Shown here piece by piece: positions 26,651 to 34,287 of a DNA stretch of 64,000 bases. Within the stretch, counting starts at the first letter, position 1; each line of letters opens with the position of its first letter. The notes beneath the pieces were generated by a model. That model had not been told where the DNA came from. It saw only the letters and a program-made list of their open reading frames with translations, and did not search any database. Origin of the DNA: Cohnella panacarvi Gsoil 349 (GTDB lineage Bacteria; Bacillota; Bacilli; Paenibacillales; Paenibacillaceae); contig NZ_KI911563.1 in NCBI RefSeq assembly GCF_000515335.1, forward strand, positions 3,062,936 through 3,126,935, read 5' to 3'. The position numbers and the translations under genes are program-made.

Positions 26651-26757
26651 ATGCGTAACTGGCGAAACGTGGAGTACCACGGGGGAGCGCATGCTTCATA
26701 CGGCCGTTCGCCTGGGCAGAGGTAAGGGGATTATCCCCTTGCCTCTTTCTGTTTTTA
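26651..26757 (+). promoter_or_regulatory. ZTP (pfl) riboswitch with intrinsic terminator, upstream of folD
   Basis: The leader carries the conserved core of the ZTP riboswitch: stem ATGCG (26651-26655) / CGCAT (26688-26692), ACTGGCG at 26658-26664, GTGG-AGTA-CCAC, GGGGGAGCG, and then GGCCGTTCGCCTGGGC (26702-26717). Immediately after it is an intrinsic terminator: AGAGGTAAGGGGA pairs with TCCCCTTGCCTCT around a TTA loop, followed by TTCTGTTTTT. ZTP/ZMP binding is known to stabilise the aptamer and let transcription continue when 10-formyl-tetrahydrofolate is short. Placement 24 bases before folD fits exactly. Confidence 0.88.
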
Positions 26758-26780
26758 TCCAATGGAGAGGGATGATGAGC

Positions 26781-27623
26781 ATGGAATCGAGAATGTTGAT
26801 TTTAGACGGAAGCCGGGTCGCGGCGGAGATCAAGGAACGGTTAGAGGGACGCGTGGAGAAGCTTGCTACGCATGGAATCGTGCCTTGTCTGGCGACGATC
26901 TTGGTCGGTGACGATCCGGCTTCCGCTACTTACGTTCGGATGAAAGGAAACGCGTGCAAGCGGCTCGGCATCCGATCCGTTCGCGTGGATCTGCCTAGCG
27001 GGACGACGACGGAGGAACTGATCGCGGTTATTCAAGCGTTAAACGAAGATCCGGACGTTCACGGCATCCTGTTGCAGCACCCGGTCTCCCGCCATATCGA
27101 TGAACGGGCCGCATTCGACGCCATCTCGATCGACAAGGACGTGGACGGGGTGACGACGCAAGGTTTCGCCCAGAACGCGTTCGGATTCGCGGCGTTTCCG
27201 TCCTGTACGCCTGCCGCCATTATGGCTATCTTGGACTACTACAAGTTGCCCGTTGCAGGCAAGCACGCGGTCGTCATCGGCAGAAGCCCGATCCTCGGCA
27301 AGCCCGTATCGGCCATGCTATTGAACCAAGACGCGACGGTGACGACGTGCCATTCCAAGACGGTCGGCCTGGAGCATCACGTAAGATCGGCGGATATCGT
27401 GGTCGCCGCGGTCGGCAGGTCCAAGTTCGTGCAAGGCGATTGGATTAAACCTGGCGCCGTCATCTTGGATGCCGGGTATAACCCGGGCAACGTCGGGGAC
27501 GTGGACTACGAGGCCTGCCTTCCGTACGCTTCAGCCATGACCCCCGTTCCCGCAGGCGTGGGACCGGTGACGATCGCCATGCTGCTGAAGCATACGGTCG
27601 ATGCCGCGGAGCGAAGACGCTAA
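26781..27623 (+). CDS. folD: Bifunctional methylenetetrahydrofolate dehydrogenase / methenyltetrahydrofolate cyclohydrolase
   Basis: 280 residues, usual FolD length. It interconverts methylene-, methenyl- and 10-formyl-tetrahydrofolate, supplying formyl groups for purine synthesis. Motifs seen: TILVGDDPASATYVRMKGNACKRLGI (with the catalytic Tyr and Lys), GILLQHPVSRHID (usually QLPLP; here QHPVS), DKDVDGVT, CTPAAI, VVIGRSPILGKPVSAMLL for NADP binding, and the C-terminal PVPAGVGPVTIAMLLKHTV. QHP in place of QLP is a mild oddity. ATG at 26781 is preferred; ATGs at 26772 and 26775 are closer to GGAGAGG. It is controlled by the ZTP riboswitch upstream. Confidence 0.96.
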   Translation: MESRMLILDGSRVAAEIKERLEGRVEKLATHGIVPCLATILVGDDPASATYVRMKGNACKRLGIRSVRVDLPSGTTTEELIAVIQALNEDPDVHGILLQHPVSRHIDERAAFDAISIDKDVDGVTTQGFAQNAFGFAAFPSCTPAAIMAILDYYKLPVAGKHAVVIGRSPILGKPVSAMLLNQDATVTTCHSKTVGLEHHVRSADIVVAAVGRSKFVQGDWIKPGAVILDAGYNPGNVGDVDYEACLPYASAMTPVPAGVGPVTIAMLLKHTVDAAERRR

Positions 27624-27750
27624 TTTGCTCGTGCGTTGCCATGACTTCCGGAATCTTGTGCAAGGAATCGATGTATCCTTTGCAGCATGCCGCTCTTAAG
27701 CTCTATCAGTTCCTCAAGCAGGAGTTGGTTAATCGACCTGTAACTTACGG

Positions 27751-27794
27751 GTTATAAATAGATTATATCTACCTTATAATTAGGTTATATCTCA
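27751..27794 (+). promoter_or_regulatory. Four 11-bp direct repeats (nTTATAnnTnn) upstream of mqo
   Basis: The stretch divides exactly into four 11-mers: GTTATAAATAG, ATTATATCTAC, CTTATAATTAG, GTTATATCTCA. Repeats spaced by one helical turn are the classical layout for OmpR/PhoB-type response regulators (for example PhoP boxes). The rest of the 302-base gap between folD and mqo has no frame or RNA structure that I recognise. Confidence 0.5.
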
Positions 27795-27925
27795 ATCCGC
27801 GCGACATTAGTGATATACTAGATCATATTGAACGGGAAAAGGTGCGAGACGTTGCACCCTGTTTTGCTATGCGGACAGGAGCGCCTATGCCTTTTCTACC
27901 AAATAAAGCAGTAAGGAAGGTAGCC

Positions 27926-29431
27926 ATGAGCGATAGAGAACGCAATACGGACGTTATCCTGATCGGCGCGGGCATCATGAGCGCGACGTTGGGATCGTTA
28001 CTGAAGGAGCTAGTGCCGGACTGGACCATCACGGTGTTCGAGCGGCGGGCGACGGCGGGCGAGGAAAGTTCCAACGAATGGAACAACGCGGGCACGGGAC
28101 ACTCATCGCTTTGCGAGCTAAACTACACCACGCAGAAACCGGACGGATCGATAGATATTAGCAAAGCGATCAAAGTCAACGAGGAGTACCAGGTTTCCAG
28201 GCAATTCTGGTCTTATCTCGTCCAGAGCCAGCTTATTCGCAACCCGCGCGATTTTATCGTGCAGGTGCCTCATATGAGCTTCGTGCAAGGAGAGAAGGAC
28301 GTCGCGTTTTTGCGCAAACGGTTCGAGGCGTTGTCCGCCAATCCGCTGTTCGAGGGCATGGATTTCACGGACGACCCGGCGAAATTGGCGGAATGGATTC
28401 CGCTGATGATGCAAGGCCGCAAAGTAGACGGCCCGATCGCGGCGACGAGAATCGGATCCGGCACCGACGTTAATTTCGGCGCTTTAACGCGCATGATGTT
28501 CGACCATTTGAACCGCAAGAACGTCGCTATTCAATACAATCGGAACGTAGACGATATCAAACGCGACGCCGACGGATCTTGGAATTTGAAAGTGCGGGAC
28601 GTCGCAAGCGGGAACGTGGAGCGCCATAAAGCGAAGTTCGTCTTCATCGGCGGAGGCGGCGGAAGCCTGCATTTGCTGCAGAAGTCCGGCATTCCGGAAG
28701 GCAAAGGCATCGGCGGATTCCCGGTCAGCGGACTGTTCATGGTGTGCAATAACCCTGAAGTCATCGCGCAGCATCGCGCCAAAGTATACGGCCAAGCGCC
28801 GGTCGGCGCCCCTCCGATGTCCGTTCCGCATTTGGACACGCGGGTCATCGACAATAAAGAGACGCTTCTCTTCGGGCCTTTCGCCGGCTTCTCGCCGAAG
28901 TTCCTGAAGAACGGTTCGATGTTCGATCTGGTCACTTCCGTCAAACCGCACAACCTCGTTACGATGATGGCGGCTGGCGTGAAGAACGTTCCGCTCACGA
29001 CATACCTGATCAAGGAAGTCATGCAGTCGAAGGAAAAACGGATGCAATCGCTCAGGCAGTTCGTTCCGAACGCCAAAAGCGAGGATTGGGATCTTCTCGT
29101 AGCCGGTCAGCGGGTTCAGATCATTAAAGATACGGCGGCCGGCGGCCGAGGAACGCTGCAATTCGGCACGGAAGTCATCAGCGCGGCCGACGGTTCGATC
29201 GCTGCCCTGCTCGGCGCGTCGCCTGGCGCTTCTACCGCCGTTTCGGTGATGCTGGAAGTCATCGGCAAGTGCTTCCCTCAGTATGCGCTGGAGTGGGAGC
29301 CGAAAATCAAAGAAATGATTCCATCTTTCGGACTGAAGCTGCTCAACAATCCCGAACTCATTCAAGAAATCCATGCTACGACGGCAAGCGCGCTCGGACT
29401 TGTGCAAGAACGCGAATTGCAGCATGTCTAA
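27926..29431 (+). CDS. mqo: Malate:quinone oxidoreductase
   Basis: 501 residues, full length for Mqo. This membrane-associated FAD enzyme oxidises malate to oxaloacetate and passes electrons to the quinone pool. The FAD-binding start [22 protein letters not shown] is clear, followed by the family motifs [59 protein letters not shown] and the C-terminal [28 protein letters not shown] at 27926 has AAGGAAGG six bases upstream; in-frame GTG/ATG codons further upstream (27842 on) lack a site and add unconserved sequence. Confidence 0.96.
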   Translation: MSDRERNTDVILIGAGIMSATLGSLLKELVPDWTITVFERRATAGEESSNEWNNAGTGHSSLCELNYTTQKPDGSIDISKAIKVNEEYQVSRQFWSYLVQSQLIRNPRDFIVQVPHMSFVQGEKDVAFLRKRFEALSANPLFEGMDFTDDPAKLAEWIPLMMQGRKVDGPIAATRIGSGTDVNFGALTRMMFDHLNRKNVAIQYNRNVDDIKRDADGSWNLKVRDVASGNVERHKAKFVFIGGGGGSLHLLQKSGIPEGKGIGGFPVSGLFMVCNNPEVIAQHRAKVYGQAPVGAPPMSVPHLDTRVIDNKETLLFGPFAGFSPKFLKNGSMFDLVTSVKPHNLVTMMAAGVKNVPLTTYLIKEVMQSKEKRMQSLRQFVPNAKSEDWDLLVAGQRVQIIKDTAAGGRGTLQFGTEVISAADGSIAALLGASPGASTAVSVMLEVIGKCFPQYALEWEPKIKEMIPSFGLKLLNNPELIQEIHATTASALGLVQERELQHV

Positions 29432-29436
29432 TAGCG

Positions 29437-29476
29437 ACGGCCTTCGACCCTAAGGGGCGGAGGCCGTTTGTTTTTG
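29437..29476 (+). terminator. Rho-independent terminator
   Basis: Stem ACGGCCT / AGGCCGT with an inner CCC-GGG pairing, then TTTGTTTTTGTG, after mqo. Confidence 0.8.
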
Positions 29477-29484
29477 TGCTATAC

Positions 29485-29501
29485 TGTATATACAATATAC
29501 A
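29485..29501 (+). promoter_or_regulatory. Palindromic operator candidate before the TetR gene
   Basis: TGTATA-TACAA-TATACA, a perfect 6-bp inverted repeat with a 5-base centre, lies 38 bases before the TetR start codon. A related larger palindrome lies in front of the DrrA-like gene at 32051-32089. Confidence 0.5.
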
Positions 29502-29539
29502 TTTACTGTACTTGGACTCGTGATGGAGGCAGAGCTTGA

Positions 29540-30328
29540 ATGGATCGCGATCATGCAAAGAACGGGGACTCCCTTAGTCAATTGCCTTCCGGCGTTGCGC
29601 TGAGCTGGGGGATCGTCAAACCGTCGCGGAGAGGGCCGAAAGGCGAGCTCAGTATCCCGAAAATCGTGAACGCCGCGATCGAGATCGCCGACCGGGACGG
29701 ACTTGCGGCAGTCTCGATGAGCAGGGTTGCCCAGTCGCTCGGCTTTACGACGATGTCGTTATACCGCTATATTACGAGCAAGGAAGACTTGCTCGTGCTC
29801 ATGCAGGATACGATCTGCAACATCCCGATACCGCCGGAGGAAGCGGGCAAGCCGTGGCGCGAGGAAATGAAAGAGTACGTCTGGGCGTGCGTCGGCGTCT
29901 TTCAGAAGCACCCGTGGTTCGGCGATATCCCGATTACGGGAGTGCCGCTCACTCCGGGCAATTTGCTCGTCATCGACTGGATGTTGCGGGTGATGAAAGA
30001 TTTTCCTCTGAACGATTTCGAGAAAATGTCGTTCGTGCTCCTGATCAGCAGCTACGCGCGGTCGGTGGGATTAATCTCCCGGGACATGGACAGCGCGGTT
30101 CGCGCAGGCGCAAGTCCGGAAGCGTTCTCCGGCTTCGGTTACGGGGATGCGCTTCGGCAACTGGTGTCCCCCGATCGGTTTCCTAACTTACATCCGCTCG
30201 TTCAGTCCGGCGCTTACACGGAAGAAGTCGAGAACCCGATCAGCAACGATCTCGAGTTCGGACTTGAGCGGATACTGGACGGCATTGAGCATTACGTGAA
30301 CGAAAAACAGCGTCTTGGCCGGCAATAG
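29540..30328 (+). CDS. TetR/AcrR-family regulator
   Basis: 262 residues. After a short leader comes the TetR helix-turn-helix (IPKIVNAAIEIADRDGLAAVSMSRVAQSLGFTTMSLYRYITSKEDLLVLMQD, residues about 38-90), then a long C-terminal ligand domain of the TetR_C type common in regulators of DrrAB-like drug exporters. It converges with the ABC exporter operon that ends 20 bases away, so it likely represses that operon and itself through the palindromes at 29485 and 32051. Confidence 0.88.
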   Translation: MDRDHAKNGDSLSQLPSGVALSWGIVKPSRRGPKGELSIPKIVNAAIEIADRDGLAAVSMSRVAQSLGFTTMSLYRYITSKEDLLVLMQDTICNIPIPPEEAGKPWREEMKEYVWACVGVFQKHPWFGDIPITGVPLTPGNLLVIDWMLRVMKDFPLNDFEKMSFVLLISSYARSVGLISRDMDSAVRAGASPEAFSGFGYGDALRQLVSPDRFPNLHPLVQSGAYTEEVENPISNDLEFGLERILDGIEHYVNEKQRLGRQ

Positions 30329-30347
30329 GCTAAGACGCTGTTTGTTA
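30306..30347. terminator. Bidirectional terminator overlapping the TetR stop codon
   Basis: Perfect 11-bp stem AACAGCGTCTT / AAGACGCTGTT. The left arm lies inside the last TetR codons, and the hairpin serves both the TetR gene and the opposing ABC operon. Confidence 0.75.
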
Positions 30348-31136
30348 TTATCGCCGTCCGCTTCTCCGGCGAAAAGCGATCGCGCACCAAGTCAGGGCTC
30401 CGGCTAGTATCGCCGAACACCATGAGAGCGCCCACCATCCGTTATCGCCGACCGGCGTGCCGGTCAGCAACGCCCGGATCGTCTCGATGACCGGCGTAAT
30501 CGGCTGATGCTCCGCGACTCCCTGCAGCCAAGACGGCATCGTGCTTGTCGGGACGAACGCGCTGGACAGGTACGGGACGAACAGTAGCACGAAGCCGTAG
30601 CCGCTGGCGGCGGAAGGACTGCCGGTTACGATACCGATGGCGGCGAACAGCCAAGTGAAGGCAAGAATGAACAGAACGACAAGACCCAACGCGCCAAGCC
30701 AGTCCCCGATGCCGGCATCGGGGCGGAAGCCGACGAGCAAGGCGACGCCGATCACAATGCCCGTGGCGAGCAAGTTGCGGGCGAGGCTGGCGACGACATG
30801 GCCGGTAATCACGCTTACGCTGCGGATCGGCATCGTCCGGAACCGGTCGATAATGCCGTTGCTCATGTCCGTCGCGACGTCGACGGCCGTGCTGGACGAG
30901 CCGAAGCCGGCGCATAGCAGAATGATGCCCGGCACGACGTAATTCACGTAGTCGCCGCTCGGATCGATAGCGCCTCCGAACACGTAGGTGAACATCAGCA
31001 TGAGCATGATCGGCAGAATGATCGCCATCATCAGCGCTTCGACGTTGCGCAAGCTGTGGCGGATGCTGCGGCCGATGAAGACGGCGTTCGTCGCCGCGAA
31101 GCTAGCGGGTTGTACCGTTGATCGGGAAAAATTCAT
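30348..31136 (-). CDS. ABC-2 type permease (DrrB-like)
   Basis: 262 residues with six predicted membrane helices and the ABC2_membrane pattern (RSIRHSLRNVEALMMAIILPIMLMLMFTYVFGGAI, YVVPGIILLCAGFGSSSTAVDVATDMSNGIIDRFRTMPI). It pairs with the ATPase encoded just upstream; the reading frames overlap by four bases (31133-31136). Together they should form a DrrAB-type exporter for hydrophobic drugs or antibiotics. The substrate is unknown. Confidence 0.92.
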   Translation of the reverse strand: MNFSRSTVQPASFAATNAVFIGRSIRHSLRNVEALMMAIILPIMLMLMFTYVFGGAIDPSGDYVNYVVPGIILLCAGFGSSSTAVDVATDMSNGIIDRFRTMPIRSVSVITGHVVASLARNLLATGIVIGVALLVGFRPDAGIGDWLGALGLVVLFILAFTWLFAAIGIVTGSPSAASGYGFVLLFVPYLSSAFVPTSTMPSWLQGVAEHQPITPVIETIRALLTGTPVGDNGWWALSWCSAILAGALTWCAIAFRRRSGRR

Positions 31137-32038
31137 GCGAGAGTAGCCTCCTTGGATTCGATAGGGTGATCGGTCGTTAACGCGACGAATACGTCATCCA
31201 TGCTAGGTTTGCGGATCACGACCCTCGTATCCGAGGGGCAAGCGGACGCGGCTTCGTTCAGTGCCCGCCGTACGTCTTGGACGTCGCCGCTCGTCGGTAT
31301 CGCGCGAATGACTTCGTCCTGAGCGTTCCGAAGCTCGATCACTTCTCCTCCGACGCGTGCTTTAAGCTCCAGGGCCGTGCCGGTCGCGGCGATTCGTCCG
31401 CCGCTGAGCACCGCGATCTCGTCCGCGAGCTGATCGGCCTCCTCCAGATATTGCGTCGTCAGGAAGATCGTTCGTCCTTGCTGCTTCAGTTGCAGAATGA
31501 TCTCCCACAGCGATCGGCGGCTAATCGTATCGAGCCCGGTCGTCGGCTCGTCGAGGAACAGCACCGGCTTGTCGACGACCAGGCTCACGGCAAGGTCAAG
31601 CCGGCGTCGCATGCCGCCGGAGTACGTTCTCGCTCGCTTCCCCGCAGCTTCCTCGAGATCGAACCGCCGAAGCAGCTCGTTCGTCCGAATGCGAGCCTCC
31701 GCCGGCGATAGTCCGGACAGACGGGCCATCATCGCGATGTTTTCCCGGCCGGTCAGCACTTCGTCCACCGCCGCGAATTGTCCGGTCAGGCTAATCGCTT
31801 GCCGAACCGCATTCCTGTCTTGGACGACGTCGCAGCCTTCGATTCTCGCGTAGCCGCTATCGGGCGCGGTTAGCGTCGACAAGATGTGAATGAGCGTCGT
31901 CTTCCCGGCTCCGTTCGGTCCGAGCAGGGCGTATATCGATCCTTTTCCCACCGTTAAGCTGATTCCGTCCAGCACGGCCTGCTTCCCGAAGCTTTTGCGC
32001 AAATTGACTACCTCGATGGCACTCCGAATCACAACCAT
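31133..32038 (-). CDS. ABC transporter ATPase (DrrA-like)
   Basis: 301 residues. Walker A GPNGAGKTTL, Q-loop in LTGQFAAVDEVLTGRENIAM, signature YSGGMRRRLDLAVSLV, Walker B VLFLDEPTTGLD and the C-terminal DrrA extension (residues about 220-301). First gene of the two-gene exporter operon. The start is taken as ATG at 32038; GTG at 32041 and GTG at 32032 are also possible behind GTGGAG. The upstream palindrome at 32051-32089 is the probable TetR operator. Confidence 0.93.
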   Translation of the reverse strand: MVVIRSAIEVVNLRKSFGKQAVLDGISLTVGKGSIYALLGPNGAGKTTLIHILSTLTAPDSGYARIEGCDVVQDRNAVRQAISLTGQFAAVDEVLTGRENIAMMARLSGLSPAEARIRTNELLRRFDLEEAAGKRARTYSGGMRRRLDLAVSLVVDKPVLFLDEPTTGLDTISRRSLWEIILQLKQQGRTIFLTTQYLEEADQLADEIAVLSGGRIAATGTALELKARVGGEVIELRNAQDEVIRAIPTSGDVQDVRRALNEAASACPSDTRVVIRKPSMDDVFVALTTDHPIESKEATLA

Positions 32039-32050
32039 CACTCCACTCTA

Positions 32051-32089
32051 AATTGTGTATCATATAATCAGTATATAACATACACAATT
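32051..32089 (-). promoter_or_regulatory. Palindromic operator candidate before the DrrA-like gene
   Basis: AATTGTGTAT (32051-32060) and ATACACAATT (32080-32089) are a perfect 10-bp inverted repeat with a 19-base AT-rich centre. It lies 13 bases before the start codon and must overlap the promoter. Confidence 0.55.
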
Positions 32090-32195
32090 AAAATGTCATC
32101 ATCCTTCAGACGGATGTTCCGTTTCCATATCAAGTGTATGAGGGTGCGAAGGAATGCACACCTTAACGGCATGCACTTGCAGGGAGGGTCTTCGA

Positions 32196-32561
32196 TTGAA
32201 ACCATCAACTTTTTATTGCACAAGCTTGCTTCTGGTTGCGATGTTGTCCGCTTGCGGTAACAACAATAACAACAATGTCACGCCGTCCCCATCTCCGACG
32301 GGCGCCGTCACGCCGTCGCCTGGGGGAACGACGGGAGTTCAAGCGTCGAACGCGGAAGCGATTTATCAGCAAAGCTGCATTGCTTGCCATGGGGCCGATC
32401 TGGGAGGCAATGTAAACTTGCAGCACGTCGGCGCGGAGATGAGCGCTGAGCAGATCGCGACGCAGATCGCCAATGGCGGAGGCGGCATGCCGCCTTTCAA
32501 GGGGAGATTAACGGAGGATGAAATCAAGGCATTGGCGGATTGGCTGGCGGCGAAGAAATAG
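32196..32561 (+). CDS. Lipoprotein cytochrome c (cytochrome c-551/CccB-like)
   Basis: 121 residues. The start is TTG at 32196 with GGGAGGG six bases upstream. A lipoprotein signal ends at LLVAMLSAC (lipid-modified Cys about residue 20), followed by an Asn/Pro/Ser/Thr linker. The haem site CIACH is at residues 61-65, and the axial Met is in GGMPPFKG. Such small membrane-anchored cytochromes carry electrons on the outer face of the Gram-positive membrane between the bc complex and cytochrome c oxidase. It is monocistronic, with a terminator downstream. Confidence 0.92.
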   Translation: MKPSTFYCTSLLLVAMLSACGNNNNNNVTPSPSPTGAVTPSPGGTTGVQASNAEAIYQQSCIACHGADLGGNVNLQHVGAEMSAEQIATQIANGGGGMPPFKGRLTEDEIKALADWLAAKK

Positions 32562-32580
32562 CGCCGGCTGCGTAGCGCGG

Positions 32581-32612
32581 CTAAAGGGCACCCGAGTGGG
32601 TGCCCTTTAGGT
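32581..32612 (+). terminator. Rho-independent terminator
   Basis: Perfect 13-bp stem CTAAAGGGCACCC / GGGTGCCCTTTAG after the cytochrome c gene. Confidence 0.8.
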
Positions 32613-32705
32613 TCAAAGGACTGGAGCTCGTCTCGGCGAAGCTGCCAGCCTTCTTCAAGTTCTTTCGAGCAGATCAAGGGGCCTAAGGTGCGCCTGGCGA
32701 AATGT

Positions 32706-32743
32706 TTGACAGAGCGTCCGGTAGTAACTACAATGGTTACAAC
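32706..32743 (+). promoter_or_regulatory. Sigma-A promoter with operator of the Rrf2 gene
   Basis: TTGACA (32706-32711), a 17-base spacer and TACAAT (32729-32734) make a near-consensus promoter. GTAAC (32724-32728) and GTTAC (32736-32740) flank the -10 box as an inverted repeat. GTTACAAC (32736-32743) recurs inverted as GTTGTAAC before the next gene. Confidence 0.7.
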
Positions 32744-32756
32744 GGTGGTGAGACAA

Positions 32757-33176
32757 CTGAAGCAAATCAGCACGCGCTTTTCCATAGCGGTTCATGCTCT
32801 GTCGCTTATCGCGACGAATCCCGCGGAATGTACCGGCGACTACATAGCGGGCAGCGTCAACACGAATCCGGTCGTCATTCGCAGAATTATCGGGATGTTG
32901 AAGAAAGCCGGACTGGTAGACGTCCGCCCGGGCGTCGGCGGAGCTTCCTTGCGCCAAGATCCCGAGCGGATCACGTTGCTTGACGTCTATCGCGCGGTGA
33001 ACGCGGCCGAGGACGATCATCTGTTCCGCATTCACGAGAACTCCAATATCGATTGTCCGGTCGGGCAGAACATCGAGAACGTCCTCCGGACGGAATTGGA
33101 GCAAGCGCAGGCGCTCATGGAACAGAGGCTGGCGCAGACGTCGATCGCGCAACTGCTTGCCAAGTTCGCTCGTTGA
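32757..33176 (+). CDS. Rrf2-family regulator (YwnA-like)
   Basis: 139 residues if started at CTG 32757. Residues 5-75 are the Rrf2 winged helix (STRFSIAVHALSLIA, GDYIAGSVNTNPVVIRRIIGMLKKAGLVDVRPGVGGASL). A single Cys (NIDCPVG) lies in the C-terminal part, as in YwnA/HypR-type redox sensors. The strong promoter at 32706-32734 excludes the longer frames beginning at 32688 or 32733. What remains is GTG 32745/32748, only a few bases after the expected transcription start, or CTG 32757, which sits five bases after GGTGGTGA and fits the family N-terminus best. It likely controls itself and the quinone oxidoreductase gene downstream. Confidence 0.82.
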   Translation: MKQISTRFSIAVHALSLIATNPAECTGDYIAGSVNTNPVVIRRIIGMLKKAGLVDVRPGVGGASLRQDPERITLLDVYRAVNAAEDDHLFRIHENSNIDCPVGQNIENVLRTELEQAQALMEQRLAQTSIAQLLAKFAR

Positions 33177-33206
33177 AAGCTCTAAGGAGCTTTTATTTTC
33201 CCACCT

Positions 33207-33229
33207 GTTGTAACCGTTATTGTTATAAC
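33207..33229 (+). promoter_or_regulatory. Probable Rrf2 operator before the NmrA-type gene
   Basis: GTTGTAAC (33207-33214), GTTAT and the 8-bp palindrome GTTATAAC (33222-33229). GTTGTAAC is the reverse complement of GTTACAAC at the Rrf2 promoter. Confidence 0.45.
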
Positions 33230-33251
33230 TCAAGTTAGGGAGGCTTAATCG

Positions 33252-34106
33252 ATGAAAATGCTAGTTACAGGCGCAACGGGCAAGCTGGGCACGGAAGTGG
33301 TAGACGCATTGTTGAAGACCGTTCCGGCGGATCGTATCGCGGCGAGCGTTCGTAACCCGGAGAAAGCAGTCCGGCTGCGGGAGCAGGGCGTAGAGGTGCG
33401 GCAAGGAGATTTCGATCAGCCGGCAACGCTGGATTCGGCTTTCGCGGGGATCGATCGTCTATTGATCATCTCGACGGACGGAGACACGGAGACGAGAATC
33501 CGTCAGCACACGAACGCGATCGAGGCGGCTGCCCGCGCGAAGGTCGGATTCATCGCTTATACGAGCTTGGCGGGCGCAACCGACAGCACGATTCTGTTCG
33601 CTCCGCCGCATCAGGTTGCGGAGAAGGCGATTAAACAAACAGGCATTCCCTATTCGTTCTTGCGGAACAACTGGTACTTGGAGAACGAGCTGCCGAGCAT
33701 TCAAGGCGTGATCGCCGGAGCGCCTTGGGTAACTTCCGCGGGCTCGGGGAAAGTCGGCTGGGCGCTGCACCAAGAATACGCGGAAGCCGCGGCGGCCGTA
33801 CTGGCCGGAGAAGGACACGAGAATACCGTGTACGAGCTGTCGGGTCCGTTGCTGACGCAGGAGCAATTGGCCGCCGCGATCGGCGGCGTGCTGGGCAAGG
33901 AAGTTCCCGTGCAGCAAGTCGATGACGCAACGTACGCCGAAATCATGAAGCAAGCGGGCGTGCCGGACTTCGCCATCCCGATCGTCGTCGGCATTCAGCA
34001 AGGCATTCGCGCGGGCTCGCTCGCGATCGAGAGCAACGATTTCCAGAAGCTCCTGGGCCGCCCGCTGGCGCCGATCAGCGAAGCGCTGCGCCGATTGATG
34101 AAGTAA
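33252..34106 (+). CDS. NmrA/QorB-type NAD(P)H:quinone oxidoreductase (atypical SDR)
   Basis: 284 residues. The N-terminal nucleotide site is MLVTGATGKLGTEVVDALL (GxxGxxG). It is followed by DRLLIISTDGD, a conserved IAYTSLAGATDS and SFLRNNWYLEN, the pattern of QorB/YtfG and YwnB-like proteins that reduce quinones or sense NADPH. The protein is cytoplasmic. The Rrf2 gene upstream and the shared operator suggest induction by electrophiles or quinones, as in the B. subtilis ywnA/ywnB arrangement; that link is inference. TTAGGGAGG lies upstream of the ATG. A terminator follows. Confidence 0.9.
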   Translation: MKMLVTGATGKLGTEVVDALLKTVPADRIAASVRNPEKAVRLREQGVEVRQGDFDQPATLDSAFAGIDRLLIISTDGDTETRIRQHTNAIEAAARAKVGFIAYTSLAGATDSTILFAPPHQVAEKAIKQTGIPYSFLRNNWYLENELPSIQGVIAGAPWVTSAGSGKVGWALHQEYAEAAAAVLAGEGHENTVYELSGPLLTQEQLAAAIGGVLGKEVPVQQVDDATYAEIMKQAGVPDFAIPIVVGIQQGIRAGSLAIESNDFQKLLGRPLAPISEALRRLMK

Positions 34107-34125
34107 ACCGATTCGTTTCGCAATC

Positions 34126-34152
34126 AAAGCGCCCATTGTCGGGCGCTTTTTA
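34126..34152 (+). terminator. Rho-independent terminator
   Basis: Stem AAAGCGCCC / GGGCGCTTT with a 6-base loop, then TTTAAG, after the quinone oxidoreductase gene. Confidence 0.85.
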
Positions 34153-34241
34153 AGTTATGAGACGATTGGGACGAAGGAAGAACAATCAGATCGTTGAGGC
34201 TTTCGACCATATTGTTTATGTAAGTATGACTAGCCTCAGAT

Positions 34242-34269
34242 TATAATTAAGGCAACATCGTTGTCTTAA
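34242..34269 (+). promoter_or_regulatory. -10 box and palindromic operator before the GH3 gene
   Basis: TATAAT at 34242-34247 runs into a palindrome of arms TTAAGGCAAC (34247-34256) and GTTGTCTTAA (34260-34269), one mismatch, 3-base centre. Such a site covers the transcription start and is typical of LacI-, GntR- or ROK-type sugar repressors; no such regulator is in the window. Confidence 0.5.
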
Positions 34270-34287
34270 TGAGGAGGCATATTGTTC

